Shown here: in pieces, positions 52,112 through 60,950 of the stretch | How the letters are laid out: each line of letters opens with the position of its first letter | How positions within the stretch are numbered: position 1 is the first letter of the stretch | From: Mycolicibacterium sphagni | GTDB taxonomy: Bacteria > Actinomycetota > Actinomycetes > Mycobacteriales > Mycobacteriaceae | DNA: 64,000 nt | Direction of reading: 5' to 3' | Assembly: GCF_013337765.1 (NCBI RefSeq) | Contig: NZ_VBSB01000003.1 | Location: 186,001-250,000, forward strand | Program-made: the position numbers and the translations under genes | Notes under the pieces: generated by a model | What the model was told of the DNA's origin: nothing | The model's database searches: none | Seen by the model: the letters and a program-made list of their open reading frames with translations, nothing else

Positions 52112-53013
52112 CCTTTCGTTCGCCCGTCCACGATGACGCCGGCGGCGGCCTCGATCGGTTTGATCGCCGACGTGAAGTCCGACTCCGGGCCCTGGTCGCG
52201 CATGACCGTCTCCCAGATCCGTGCCACCGCCGCGGCGACTTCCGTCGAGAGGCCGAGTGCTTCGGCCTCCTCGAGATAGAGCCGGACATCCTTGACCATC
52301 AGGCCGGTCGCGAATCCGTAGTCGAAGCTGCGCGGCAGAATCGAATTGGGGAACTTGTCCCGGCTGGCGTTGGTGGCTCCCGAACCGGCGTTGATCACGT
52401 CGATCATCACCGACGGATCCAAGCCGGCCTTGACCCCCATCACCACCACCTCGCAGGTGGCGGCCAGCGCCGTGGCCGCCAGCAGGTTGTTCACCAGTTT
52501 CATGGTCTGACCCGCACCGGATTTGGTGTCGACGAAAATTGGGGTACCGAGTTGGCGCAGCACCGGCTCGACGATGTCGTACTCGGCGCGCGGGCCCGAA
52601 ACCATCAGCGCCAGAGTGCCTTTCGCCGCACCACCGACACCGCCGCTGACCGGGCTGTCGAGCATGGCGATCCTACGTTCGGCCAGCTGCGCCTGGATGT
52701 GTTGCGCGGCAGTGCTGCCGACGGTGGACAGGTCGACGAAACGTTTGATGAGGGTTCCCCCGATCACCCCGTCGGGGCCGGTGGCGACATCGCGGGAAGC
52801 CTGCACCGACGGCAGGCTCGCCAGCACGGTCTCGGTTCGGTCGGCGACATCGCGTGGCGACGAGGCGGCCTTAGCGCCCAGTTCGACGGCGGCGGTCACG
52901 ACTTCGGAACGGGTGTCGAAGACGACCAGCGGCTGACCGGTCTCGATCAGGCGGGCCGCCATCCGGAAGCCGATATTGCCCAACCCGATGAACCCGACGT
53001 CCGGGCGGCTCAC
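52108..53013 (-). CDS. 3-hydroxyisobutyrate dehydrogenase-like NAD(P)-dependent enzyme
   Basis: 301 residues. Rossmann GFIGLGNIGFRMAARLIE, then the beta-HAD motif DSPVSGGVGGAAKGTLALMV, and the catalytic Lys in SGAGQTMKLVNNLLAATALA. Oxidises a 3-hydroxyacid. Its start overlaps the carboxymuconolactone decarboxylase-like gene by ATGA, so the two are coupled. Confidence 0.9.
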   Translation of the reverse strand: MSRPDVGFIGLGNIGFRMAARLIETGQPLVVFDTRSEVVTAAVELGAKAASSPRDVADRTETVLASLPSVQASRDVATGPDGVIGGTLIKRFVDLSTVGSTAAQHIQAQLAERRIAMLDSPVSGGVGGAAKGTLALMVSGPRAEYDIVEPVLRQLGTPIFVDTKSGAGQTMKLVNNLLAATALAATCEVVVMGVKAGLDPSVMIDVINAGSGATNASRDKFPNSILPRSFDYGFATGLMVKDVRLYLEEAEALGLSTEVAAAVARIWETVMRDQGPESDFTSAIKPIEAAAGVIVDGRTKG

Positions 53014-53390
53014 TGGGCGTCGAGTTCGGCGAAGGCCTCCCGCGCGACGCGGAAGCCGTCGACCGCGGCGGGCGCGCCGGCGTAGATCGCCACCTGCAGC
53101 AGTACCTCCCGGATTTCCTCGCGGGTGACACCGTTGGTGAGCGCCCCACGCACGTGGGTCTTCAACTCGTGCGGGCGGTTGAGCACCGAGATCATCGCCA
53201 GGTTCAGCATGCTGCGGGTCTTGAGCGGCAGCCCCTCACGGCCCCATACCGCGCCCCAGCAGTACTCGGTGAGCAGATCCTGCAGCGGCTTGCTGAAGTC
53301 GTCGGCCTGCCGTTCGGCGTTGGCCACGTACTCCTCGCCGAGCACGGCGGCGCGGATCTGTCGTCCCTTGTCGTATGTTGCCTGGTCCAT
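53010..53390 (-). CDS. Carboxymuconolactone decarboxylase-like protein
   Basis: 126 residues from ATG 53390. YCWGAVWGREGLPLKTRSML and ALTNGVTREEIREVLLQVAI YAGAP are the CMD/AhpD-type core. The redox CxxC of AhpD is absent (a Cys stands alone at YCWG), so decarboxylase or tautomerase-type chemistry is more likely. Upstream partner of the dehydrogenase and divergent from a P450: a small catabolic unit. Confidence 0.85.
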   Translation of the reverse strand: MDQATYDKGRQIRAAVLGEEYVANAERQADDFSKPLQDLLTEYCWGAVWGREGLPLKTRSMLNLAMISVLNRPHELKTHVRGALTNGVTREEIREVLLQVAIYAGAPAAVDGFRVAREAFAELDAQ

Positions 53391-53440
53391 GCGTTCATGA
53401 TCGCATTGCGGCACATCGCCAGTTTCGCTGACTTGAGTCA

Positions 53441-53470
53441 TTGACGTACCCGCTGGCTGCGTACTACAAA
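53441..53470 (+). promoter_or_regulatory. Leaderless promoter TTGACG-N18-TACAAA
   Basis: TTGACG at 53441-53446 and TACAAA at 53465-53470 place the start of transcription on the P450 ATG (53477). The elements also lie within the ORF frame of a TTG start, which argues against that start. Confidence 0.55.
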
Positions 53471-53476
53471 GACCCG

Positions 53477-54658
53477 ATGGCCAGTGAGCACACGATTCCG
53501 CGATTGGACTTCGCCGATCTGCCGATGGCCGCCGACCGGGGGGTGGGCTGGGCGACGCTGCGCGACGCCGGCCCGGTTGTTTTCGGCGAGGGCTTCTACA
53601 CGCTGACCCGCCGCGGCGACGTCCTCGAAGCACTGCGCAACACCGAGGTCTACTCGTCCAAGGCGGCGTTCGACGGGCTGGGCAGTCCGCTGCCGATGGT
53701 CCCGATCGCGTTCGACCCACCCGAGCACACCCGATTTCGCCGCATCCTGCATCCGTACTTCAGCACGCAGACCCTCGGCGCCATGCTGCCGTCGTTACAG
53801 CAGCAGGCGATCGACGTCATCGAGGGCATCGCCGCCAACGGCGGCTGTGAAGTGGTGTCCGAGCTCGCGATTCCCTATCCCTCCCAGGTCTTCCTGACGT
53901 TGTTCGGTCTGCCACTGGCGGACCGCGACCGGTTGGTGGCGTGGAAGGACGCGATCATCGACATCGGGATGCTCGACAACATCGAGGATGCCGATCTGAC
54001 GCCTGCTCTTGAACTGGCCACCTACCTCACCGAGGCGATCGCCGAGCATCGCCGCAATCCCGGCGACGACATTCTGTCGGGCGTGCTGACCGGACCCGAT
54101 CTGCTCGACGATGGTGAGGCCCTCGGCCTGGGCTACGTCTTCATCCTGGCCGGACTCGACACCGTGACATCGGCCATCGGGTCGGCGCTGCTAATGCTGG
54201 CTCGCCAGCCCGATGTGCGGCGCCAACTGTGCGCCGATCCCGACCAGGTCCCGGTGTTCGTGGAGGAACTGCTGCGGCTGGAGTCACCGGCCCCGATGAT
54301 CCCGCGGGTGACCACCCGGCCGGTGACGGTGGCCGGCGTGACGCTGCCCGCAGGTGCGAAAGTGCGGCTGCCACTGGCGGCGATCAACCGGGACGGCAGT
54401 GACGCGATCTCCGGCGACAACGTGGTGATGGACGGTAAGTTGCACCGGCACTGGGGATTCGGCGGTGGGCCGCATCGGTGCCTTGGCTCCAACCTGGCTC
54501 GCATGGAACTCAGGCTGGTGCTCACCGAGTGGCTGCGCCGCATCCCCGACTTCGACGTCGCGCCCGGATTCGATCCATTGATCGAGTGGCCGGCACCCGC
54601 GCTGGCGCTGCCGAAACTGCCGCTGGTCTTCGGTTCAGCTCAGAATGGGCAGCAGTAA
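53477..54658 (+). CDS. Cytochrome P450
   Basis: 393 residues from ATG 53477. I-helix VFILAGLDTVTSAIG, ExxR as EELLR, heme loop GFGGGPHRCLGSNLARMELR with the Cys ligand. Soluble bacterial type. The final 24 bases overlap the convergent CocE-type gene. It lies opposite a dehydrogenase/decarboxylase pair, suggesting a shared catabolic pathway. Substrate unknown. Confidence 0.92.
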   Translation: MASEHTIPRLDFADLPMAADRGVGWATLRDAGPVVFGEGFYTLTRRGDVLEALRNTEVYSSKAAFDGLGSPLPMVPIAFDPPEHTRFRRILHPYFSTQTLGAMLPSLQQQAIDVIEGIAANGGCEVVSELAIPYPSQVFLTLFGLPLADRDRLVAWKDAIIDIGMLDNIEDADLTPALELATYLTEAIAEHRRNPGDDILSGVLTGPDLLDDGEALGLGYVFILAGLDTVTSAIGSALLMLARQPDVRRQLCADPDQVPVFVEELLRLESPAPMIPRVTTRPVTVAGVTLPAGAKVRLPLAAINRDGSDAISGDNVVMDGKLHRHWGFGGGPHRCLGSNLARMELRLVLTEWLRRIPDFDVAPGFDPLIEWPAPALALPKLPLVFGSAQNGQQ

Positions 54659-56350
54659 CCGCGACGACGACCGCACGGTGTTGATGCTGCTGGTTCCGAC
54701 GCTGGCATGGCGGAAGTTCATGATCGCAGGGGTGTCAGGATCCTGGTCGTCGCTGGTGATCGTGACCTGGATACGGTGACCGGCTGCGAACTGACGGGCA
54801 TTGGACACCAAGGGAATTCGGTACTCCACGTCTTCGCCGATGGGCACCGCGACCGGGTGGCGGCACGGCAGCACCGGTGCCCCGGGGCGGCTGGCCGCCT
54901 CGTCGACTTCGCGCAGGCTGGCCCGCAGCCACCCGGCGGTGACCGCCTCGGTGCCGCCGTCCGGACTGACGTCGGTCAGCGTGACGATCCACGCGGTGTC
55001 GGCGGCCGTCGCGCTGGCCACCAGGCGCAGCTCGACATCACCGACGGCGTCGAGCGCCTCGGTGAGCGGCTCACTGGTCCACGTCAGCGATGACGGGGGA
55101 TCGATCTCACTGGGCTTGGCCCGGCCCAGGCCGGCGCCGAGCACCATGAATTCCCTTGCGCCGGGCGTTCCTTCGTCGTCATCGAGCCCGCCGTCGGCGC
55201 GCAGGGCGAGTTCACGATGCGTGCCGGCCGGCGGCCAGGACTCTGCGGTGCGCCAGTCGTCGGTGCCGGGCAGGACGTAACGGATGGCCGGGCCGTCGAG
55301 GATTCCGGTGTCCTGGCCCTTGAGCCAATGGTCGTACCACGCCAGCGCTTCGATGTGCAGACTTTCCCACGGCCATGTCAGTCCGTACTGACCGAGCATG
55401 CCCATCCGCACCGCCGGGCTGTTCGTGAGGCCGGCGAAGGCGGCGAAGGTCGACGGGAGGTGCAGCGGTACGTTCTCCCAGTCGCAGCCCAAATAGACTG
55501 GAATATCGACATTTTCGAGCAGTGGCAACAGGTTTCGCTCATCCCACCAGGCGTCGCGGACGGGATGGCGCACCGCCGCGTCGAGCCACAGGTCGTCCCA
55601 GGGGTGGGGGTCATGCGGCAACTTGAGCAGCCCGCGCATCATCGTCACCGCCGCCTCGCCGTTCATGGTGGCGAACTTGTGGTGCAGCGGTTTGGTGTTG
55701 AGCACCCAGCGCGCCAAGCCCAGCGGGCGGCTGCGCCAGAACTTGTCACTGCGGGCGGCGGTCAGCCCCAGCATGGACAGGAACGGCGTCACGAACGACG
55801 AGCCGAACAGGCCGTGGTGTACCGCGGCTTCGTACAGGTCGGCGGTGACGGCTACCGGGAAGATCGCCTTGAGGTGGGGTGGGCGTTCGACGGCGGCCTC
55901 CAGCTGCGTCATCGCGAAATAGCTGATGCCGATCATGCCGACGTTGCCGTCGCACCATGGCTGCGCGGCCACCCACTCCACGAGGTCGTACATGTCGCGG
56001 CGTTCCTGGGCGTCGAAGAAGTTGAAGGTGCCGCCCGAGCCGCCGGTGCCGCGCAGGTTGGCGATCACATGGCTGTAGCCGCGCGGCACCCAGAAGTCGG
56101 TCGCACCGGCTTCGATGAACCCGGCCGGGGCGCCGAGGTCTTGGATCTGGCGCGGGTAGGGCGATGCGGCGATCAGGGCGGGGAAGCGGCCGTCGGCGTC
56201 GGGCCGGTGCACGTCGGCGAGCAGGCTGATGCCGTCGCGCATGGGAACGGTGACGTTGATATCGGTGGTCGTGGCGTGGATCGGGGTGCTGAGGTTGCGG
56301 TACTCCCGGCCCGTGGTCTGCGGCCCATTGAGGGTGCGTTCGGTCGTCAT
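54635..56350 (-). CDS. CocE/NonD family hydrolase (X-Pro dipeptidyl-peptidase S15 fold)
   Basis: 571 residues from ATG 56350 (GTG 56359 possible). Core: MRDGISLLADVHRPDADGRF, SPYPRQIQDLG, ANLRGTGGSGGTFNFFD and nucleophile Ser143 in MIGISYFAM, followed by the C-terminal beta-jelly-roll (GHRIQVTITSDDQDPD). The GxSYxG elbow has Ala instead of Gly after Phe. Ester or amide hydrolase, cytosolic. Divergent from a TetR with a palindromic operator between. Confidence 0.9.
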   Translation of the reverse strand: MTTERTLNGPQTTGREYRNLSTPIHATTTDINVTVPMRDGISLLADVHRPDADGRFPALIAASPYPRQIQDLGAPAGFIEAGATDFWVPRGYSHVIANLRGTGGSGGTFNFFDAQERRDMYDLVEWVAAQPWCDGNVGMIGISYFAMTQLEAAVERPPHLKAIFPVAVTADLYEAAVHHGLFGSSFVTPFLSMLGLTAARSDKFWRSRPLGLARWVLNTKPLHHKFATMNGEAAVTMMRGLLKLPHDPHPWDDLWLDAAVRHPVRDAWWDERNLLPLLENVDIPVYLGCDWENVPLHLPSTFAAFAGLTNSPAVRMGMLGQYGLTWPWESLHIEALAWYDHWLKGQDTGILDGPAIRYVLPGTDDWRTAESWPPAGTHRELALRADGGLDDDEGTPGAREFMVLGAGLGRAKPSEIDPPSSLTWTSEPLTEALDAVGDVELRLVASATAADTAWIVTLTDVSPDGGTEAVTAGWLRASLREVDEAASRPGAPVLPCRHPVAVPIGEDVEYRIPLVSNARQFAAGHRIQVTITSDDQDPDTPAIMNFRHASVGTSSINTVRSSSRLLLPILS

Positions 56351-56364
56351 GAGTTTCACGGTAC

Positions 56365-56382
56365 GTTGAAACTAGTCTCAAC
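56365..56382. promoter_or_regulatory. Operator palindrome GTTGAAACTAGTCTCAAC
   Basis: 18 bases centred on ACTAGT, symmetric except at one pair, between the CocE-type gene (-) and the TetR gene (+). Typical TetR operator size. Likely controls the hydrolase. Confidence 0.65.
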
Positions 56383-56413
56383 GCAACGAGAAACTTTTGA
56401 TAGGCTGCTCATC

Positions 56414-57010
56414 GTGCCGAAGAACACGCCCCCGGGACCTCGCGACGAAAAGGGCGTCCTGTCAGCCCGGATCCTCGACGCGGCGCGCGGCGAGTTTGCC
56501 CAGCACGGGTCGGCAGGCACCACGATCAGGGCGGTGGCCCGCGCCGCCGACGTCGACCCGGCGCTGGTGTATCACTACTTCAGCTCCAAGGACGGCCTGC
56601 TCGACGCGGCGACGAACCCGCCGCAGCGCTGGCTCGAGAACGTGGCGAGAACCTGGATGACGCCCGTCGCGCTGCTCGGGGAGGCGCTGTTGCGCCTGAT
56701 GCTCAGCGCATGGTCCGACGACGAGATCGGCCCGATCTTGCGGGCGGTGCTGCAGACCGCGGCGCATGAGGCCACCACCCGCGAGAAGCTGCGCAGAATC
56801 GTCGAGAGCCAGCTGATCGGGGCCTCGCAGTTGGGTGTCGACGACGACGATCGTCGCAAGCGCAGCGGGCTGATCTCGTCGCAGATCATGGGCCTGGCGA
56901 TGATGCGCTATATCTGGGCGATCGAACCCGTTGCGTCGATGAGCGAGGACGAGATCGTCGCGGCGATCGCGCCGAACCTGCAGCGCTACATCGACGGCGA
57001 GCTCGGTTAG
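56414..57010 (+). CDS. TetR family transcriptional regulator
   Basis: 198 residues from GTG 56414. HTH: ARILDAARGEFAQHGSAGTT, IRAVARAADVDPALVYHYFS, SKDGLLDAATNPP. A plain TetR of AcrR type. The frame upstream of this start is only the shadow of the CocE gene. Likely represses the divergent hydrolase. Confidence 0.9.
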   Translation: MPKNTPPGPRDEKGVLSARILDAARGEFAQHGSAGTTIRAVARAADVDPALVYHYFSSKDGLLDAATNPPQRWLENVARTWMTPVALLGEALLRLMLSAWSDDEIGPILRAVLQTAAHEATTREKLRRIVESQLIGASQLGVDDDDRRKRSGLISSQIMGLAMMRYIWAIEPVASMSEDEIVAAIAPNLQRYIDGELG

Positions 57011-57122
57011 GCGGGCTCGGCGAGAGTGCGGGTTATCGGTGATTTCTGGCGGCGGTTTCGACGTTAATGCCCACGCTCGGCGTTGCCCGACCTCGTCTAG
57101 CGGGCTGACGCGCGCCGCCCAG

Positions 57123-57128
57123 TAGACT
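57123..57128 (+). promoter_or_regulatory. TAGACT -10 element before yebC gene
   Basis: TAGACT 41 bases upstream of the ATG, same hexamer as before pdxS. No clear -35. Tentative. Confidence 0.35.
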
Positions 57129-57169
57129 CGTCGGGTTACGGCAGGACGGAAAGTACGGAGAAGAACCCG

Positions 57170-57922
57170 ATGAGCGGCCATTCCAAGTGGGCTACGACCA
57201 AACACCAGAAGGCCGTCAAGGATGCGCGCCGCGGCAAGGAGTTCGCCCGGCTGATCAAGAACATCGAGGTTGCGGCCCGTACCGGCGGTGGTGATCCGGG
57301 CGGCAACCCCACCCTGTACGACGCCATCCAGAAGGCCAAGAAGACGTCGGTCCCCAACGACAACATCGAACGCGCTCGCAAGCGTGGCGCCGGTGAAGAA
57401 GCCGGCGGGGCCGACTGGCAGACAATCATGTACGAGGGCTACGGACCCAACGGTGTTGCGGTGCTGATCGAATGCCTGACCGACAACCGCAACCGCGCCG
57501 CCGGTGAGGTCCGGGTCGCGATGACCCGCAACGGCGGCAACATGGCCGACCCCGGTTCGGTGTCCTACCTGTTCTCACGCAAGGGCGTGGTGACGCTGGA
57601 GAAGAACGGCCTGTCCGAGGACGACGTGCTGCTGGCGGTCCTGGAGGCCGGCGCCGAAGAGGTCAATGATCTCGGCGAGAGCTTCGAGGTCATCTCCGAG
57701 CCGACCGATCTGGTCGCGGTGCGCACCGCGCTGCAGGACGCCGGGATCGATTACGACTCGGCCGACGCCGGTTTCCAGGCGTCGGTGACCGTGCCGCTGG
57801 ACGCCGATGGCGCCCGCAAGATCATGAAGCTCGTCGATGCGCTGGAGGACAGCGACGACGTGCAGGACGTCTACACCAACGCCGACATCTCCGACGAGGT
57901 CCTGGCCGAAATCGACGAGTGA
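57170..57922 (+). CDS. YebC/PmpR family transcriptional/translational regulator (Rv2603c-like)
   Basis: 250 residues. [20 protein letters not shown] opens the family, with [20 protein letters not shown] and [20 protein letters not shown]. Three-domain fold. YebC proteins are described as regulators and as ribosome-associated factors that help translate proline-rich stretches. Position near pdxT and ruvC is conserved in mycobacteria. Confidence 0.95.
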   Translation: MSGHSKWATTKHQKAVKDARRGKEFARLIKNIEVAARTGGGDPGGNPTLYDAIQKAKKTSVPNDNIERARKRGAGEEAGGADWQTIMYEGYGPNGVAVLIECLTDNRNRAAGEVRVAMTRNGGNMADPGSVSYLFSRKGVVTLEKNGLSEDDVLLAVLEAGAEEVNDLGESFEVISEPTDLVAVRTALQDAGIDYDSADAGFQASVTVPLDADGARKIMKLVDALEDSDDVQDVYTNADISDEVLAEIDE

Positions 57923-57964
57923 GTTCGGGGTTCGCGCGCGTCCCGAAAACCGTACGCTCCCAAC

Positions 57965-58279
57965 ATGGCCGAGGTTACTGATCCCGACGGTGTCAACTGG
58001 TCGGTGCGTCGCTGGTGGTTCAACGCCAGCCCCTGGGAGACCGGATTCGCCACCCTCGACGCGCTGATCTTCTTAATCATGCTGCCGTTTCTGCTGGCGT
58101 GGCCGTTCTGGCTGGCGTCCAAGTGGCTTGGTGCGTCGTGGACCATCGACATCAAGCGCGATGGAACCAAGGTGGGCAGCGAGCAGGTGCGGGGCTGGAA
58201 GCGGTCCGGTCAACGCGTCGAGGAACTCGCCCGTGCTGCGCAGGAAGGCGCGCTGACGCAGTTCAAGGCCGAGGCCTGA
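57965..58279 (+). CDS. Small membrane protein, unknown
   Basis: 104 residues from ATG. VRRWWFNASPWETGF leads into a membrane helix (ALIFLIMLPFLLAWPFWLAS), then a soluble strand part SWTIDIKRDGTKVGSEQVRG. Ends next to the convergent exported-protein gene. Function unknown. Confidence 0.72.
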   Translation: MAEVTDPDGVNWSVRRWWFNASPWETGFATLDALIFLIMLPFLLAWPFWLASKWLGASWTIDIKRDGTKVGSEQVRGWKRSGQRVEELARAAQEGALTQFKAEA

Positions 58280-58540
58280 TCAGCGCATCCCGTGGCCGCC
58301 GCCGTCGTGGAAGATCAGCCCGCCACCCAGCAGGAACGGATATAGCGACGGGTACGGAACATCCGGCGGAGATGACGTGAGCTGGGCATTGCCCGGCGTC
58401 TCGCACGCGGTGTTGCCGTCGCTGACAGCGGTGCAGACCAGATGAGGGTCGCCGGCCGCAGCGGCGACGGGTGCGGCCGCGACAGCCGCGGCGATACCGG
58501 TGACGAGCAGGCCGGCGGCCAAACGGAACTTGATTGCCAT
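58280..58540 (-). CDS. Small exported protein
   Basis: 86 residues. Signal peptide with AAGLLVTGIAAAVAAAPVAAAA, cleavage near 28; mature part with two Cys (VCTAVSDGNTACETPGN) and a His/Gly-rich end. Its promoter region contains the 26-base palindrome at 58551, so it is probably a target of the TetR just upstream. Confidence 0.75.
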   Translation of the reverse strand: MAIKFRLAAGLLVTGIAAAVAAAPVAAAAGDPHLVCTAVSDGNTACETPGNAQLTSSPPDVPYPSLYPFLLGGGLIFHDGGGHGMR

Positions 58541-58550
58541 GATGGGCTCC

Positions 58551-58576
58551 TTCGAAACTGAACGTACAGTTTCGAA
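58551..58576. promoter_or_regulatory. Perfect 26-base operator TTCGAAACTG-N6-CAGTTTCGAA
   Basis: Ten-base perfect arms around AACGTA, placed 10 bases upstream of the exported-protein start and downstream of the TetR gene on the same strand. TetR operators of the form GAAACTG...CAGTTTC are common in mycobacteria, and this TetR is the likely binder. Confidence 0.8.
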
Positions 58577-58627
58577 ATGGTCAACGCCCTGGCAAGACGG
58601 GTCATTCCGTGTCGACGGTGAGGTCGC

Positions 58628-59224
58628 TCACCGAGACAGACCGCGAATGACCGCGTCGACGATCGCGTCGGCGGCGGCGTCATCCAAGGCACCACGGCTG
58701 GTCATCAGGCGGTACAAAGCAGGCCCGACGATCAGGTCGATCGCGACGTCGCGGTCGACGTCGGCGCGCAGCTCGCCGCGCTCCACACCGCGATCCCACA
58801 CCGCCTCCAGCACCGCCCGCCGGGTGCGGATCAGCCCGTCGCGCAACTCGTCGGCCACCTCGGGATCGAACTGCGCCTCACCGACCAACTGGGCGAACAC
58901 CCGCCCGCTCGGTCCGGTGTAGAAGTGGAACAGCCCGCGCAGCCAGATCGTGAAATCTCCCCGGGCCGAACCGGTGTCGGGATCGGGGGAGTCGGCCTGC
59001 ATCTCGGAGAAGAACGCGTCCACGGCGACGGCGTATTTGTTCGGCCACCACTTGTAGATCGTCGCCTTGCTGGACCCGCTGCGGGCGGCGATCTGTTCGG
59101 TGGTCATCGCCCGTAATCCGATCTCGTGCAACAACTCTGAGGTCGCACGAACCACCGCCGAGCGGGACTGCTCGCTGCGCGGCCTGCCGGGCCTGGCTCG
59201 CTGCGCGGTGTCCTCGACGCTCAC
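58628..59224 (-). CDS. TetR family transcriptional regulator
   Basis: 198 residues from GTG 59224. SEQSRSAVVRATSELLHEIG, LRAMTTEQIAARSGSSKATI, YKWWPNKYAVAVDAFFSEM: a TetR HTH with the YKWWPNK turn. Overlaps the stop of the cupin gene (GTGA), so it is the second gene of that unit. It likely binds the 26-base palindrome downstream, regulating the exported protein and possibly itself. Confidence 0.9.
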   Translation of the reverse strand: MSVEDTAQRARPGRPRSEQSRSAVVRATSELLHEIGLRAMTTEQIAARSGSSKATIYKWWPNKYAVAVDAFFSEMQADSPDPDTGSARGDFTIWLRGLFHFYTGPSGRVFAQLVGEAQFDPEVADELRDGLIRTRRAVLEAVWDRGVERGELRADVDRDVAIDLIVGPALYRLMTSRGALDDAAADAIVDAVIRGLSR

Positions 59225-59670
59225 AGCGGATACAGCCGGTCCAGATTGACGACGATGGCCTCCTGGGTGCTGCGCGCGATCACGACGACGGCCGGCTGGT
59301 CGGGATCCGGGTTCTCTTCCCGGTGCGGCAGATGCGGCGGAACGAAGATGTAATCGCCCGGTTCGGTACTGATCCGCACCTCCTGGACGCCGTCGTGAAA
59401 GACGAATTCCGGGTGGCCGCTGCGCACGAAGATCGCTGTCTCCGACTCGCCATGGTGATGGTTGGCTGACGCCACACTCGGCCCCACGTGCGTCTCGCCC
59501 ATCCACAGCTTTGCCGACCCGACGCTAGCGCCGCTGATCGCTGCGAATCGCTGCATGCCACCGGTCTGGCGGGTGCCGCCGTCCAGGTCGGCGGCCTTGA
59601 CGTGACGTACGCGGTGGCGCATCGGCTCGCTGCCAGAAAGATCGGGATGGAATGCATCGGGGCCGCCCAT
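59221..59670 (-). CDS. Cupin-domain protein
   Basis: 149 residues from ATG 59670; ATG 59622 is a shorter option. The cupin motif 1 reads [17 protein letters not shown], with a three-His metal site, and motif 2 is [20 protein letters not shown]. Family folds as a beta-barrel, metal-binding, often a dioxygenase, isomerase or sensor. Coupled to the TetR gene, so a ligand-related role is likely. Confidence 0.82.
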   Translation of the reverse strand: MGGPDAFHPDLSGSEPMRHRVRHVKAADLDGGTRQTGGMQRFAAISGASVGSAKLWMGETHVGPSVASANHHHGESETAIFVRSGHPEFVFHDGVQEVRISTEPGDYIFVPPHLPHREENPDPDQPAVVVIARSTQEAIVVNLDRLYPL

Positions 59671-59781
59671 GGTCTGACGATAGCCACTGCTCAGCGATCC
59701 GCGTGGCGTGTCATCACCGATCCCGTCAGCCCGGCCCGCTACTGTTATCGAACAGCTGTTCGTAGTCGGAAAGGGCAATCC

Positions 59782-60360
59782 GTGCGCGTGATGGGAGTCG
59801 ACCCAGGGTTGACGCGGTGCGGTCTCTCGGTGATCGAGACCCACGGCGGTCGCCAGGTCACCGCGCTGGACGTCGACGTGGTGCGTACCCCGGCCGACGA
59901 GCCGCTACAGCGGCGTCTGATGACCATCAGCGATACCGTCGACCATTGGATGGACACCCATCTGCCCGACGTGATCGCGATCGAGCGGGTTTTCGCCAAC
60001 CAGAATGCGAACACCGCGATGGGCACCGCCCAGGCTGCCGGGGTGATCGCGCTGGCCGCCGCCCGACGCGACATCGACGTGCATTTCCACACTCCCAGCG
60101 AGGTCAAGGCCGCCGTCACCGGCAACGGCCGGGCAGACAAGGCACAGGTCACCGCGATGGTCACCCGGATCCTGCAGCTACAGCAGAAGCCGACGCCGGC
60201 GGACGCCGCCGACGCACTGGCCCTGGCGATCTGCCACTGCTGGCGCGCCCCGATGATCGCCCGCATGGCGCAGGCCGAAGCGATGGCCGCCGAACAGAAG
60301 CGGACCTACCAGGCTCGGCTGAAGGCCGCCCGCAAGCCGGTGTCGCGGAGCACGACGTGA
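59782..60360 (+). CDS. ruvC: Holliday junction endonuclease RuvC
   Basis: 192 residues from GTG with AAAGGG upstream. [20 protein letters not shown] holds the first catalytic Asp; VIAIERVF has the Glu; [13 protein letters not shown] has the paired Asp. Resolves Holliday junctions with RuvAB. Ruv gene order C-A-B with GTGA overlaps. Confidence 0.97.
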   Translation: MRVMGVDPGLTRCGLSVIETHGGRQVTALDVDVVRTPADEPLQRRLMTISDTVDHWMDTHLPDVIAIERVFANQNANTAMGTAQAAGVIALAAARRDIDVHFHTPSEVKAAVTGNGRADKAQVTAMVTRILQLQQKPTPADAADALALAICHCWRAPMIARMAQAEAMAAEQKRTYQARLKAARKPVSRSTT

Positions 60361-60950
60361 TCTCCTCGGTACGCGGTGAAGTCCTCGACATCGCCCTCGA
60401 CCACGTGGTCATCGAGGCCGGCGGCGTCGGCTACAAGGTGATGGTCACCCCGGCCACGCTGTCGACGCTACGGCGCGGCACCGAGGCCCGGCTGATCACC
60501 GCGATGATCGTGCGGGAGGACTCCCAGACGCTCTACGGGTTCGCCGATTCCGATGCGCGCGACCTGTTCTCGACGCTGCTCGGAGTGTCCGGAGTCGGTC
60601 CGAAGATCGCACTGGCGACGCTGGCTGTCTACGACGCTACCGCGCTGCGCCAGGCACTGGGCGACGGCGACGTGACCGCTTTGACGCGGGTCCCGGGCAT
60701 CGGCAAGCGTGGTGCCGAACGAATGGTGCTGGAATTGCGCGACAAGATCGGCGCGGTCCCCGGTGGTGCGGGTCTGGCCGCCGCCACCGGTCATGCCGTG
60801 CGCGCGCCTGTGGTGGAAGCCCTTGTCGGACTTGGCTTTGCGGCCAAGCAAGCCGAGGAAACCACCGACAAGGTGCTCGCCGGTGATCCGGATGCGAACA
60901 CGCAGAGTGCGCTGCGCGCGGCGCTGTCACTGCTGGGGAAGACCAAGTGA
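60357..60950 (+). CDS. ruvA: Holliday junction DNA helicase subunit RuvA
   Basis: 197 residues from GTG. Two HhH motifs ([18 protein letters not shown] and [20 protein letters not shown]) and a small OB-fold N-terminus ([18 protein letters not shown] strand). Binds the four-way junction and loads RuvB. Overlaps both neighbours. Confidence 0.97.
   Translation: MISSVRGEVLDIALDHVVIEAGGVGYKVMVTPATLSTLRRGTEARLITAMIVREDSQTLYGFADSDARDLFSTLLGVSGVGPKIALATLAVYDATALRQALGDGDVTALTRVPGIGKRGAERMVLELRDKIGAVPGGAGLAAATGHAVRAPVVEALVGLGFAAKQAEETTDKVLAGDPDANTQSALRAALSLLGKTK

Noticed and set aside
55217..56413. N-terminal extension of the TetR frame at 56414
   Set aside because: It is antisense to the CocE gene and lacks domain signal; the TetR starts at its own GTG.
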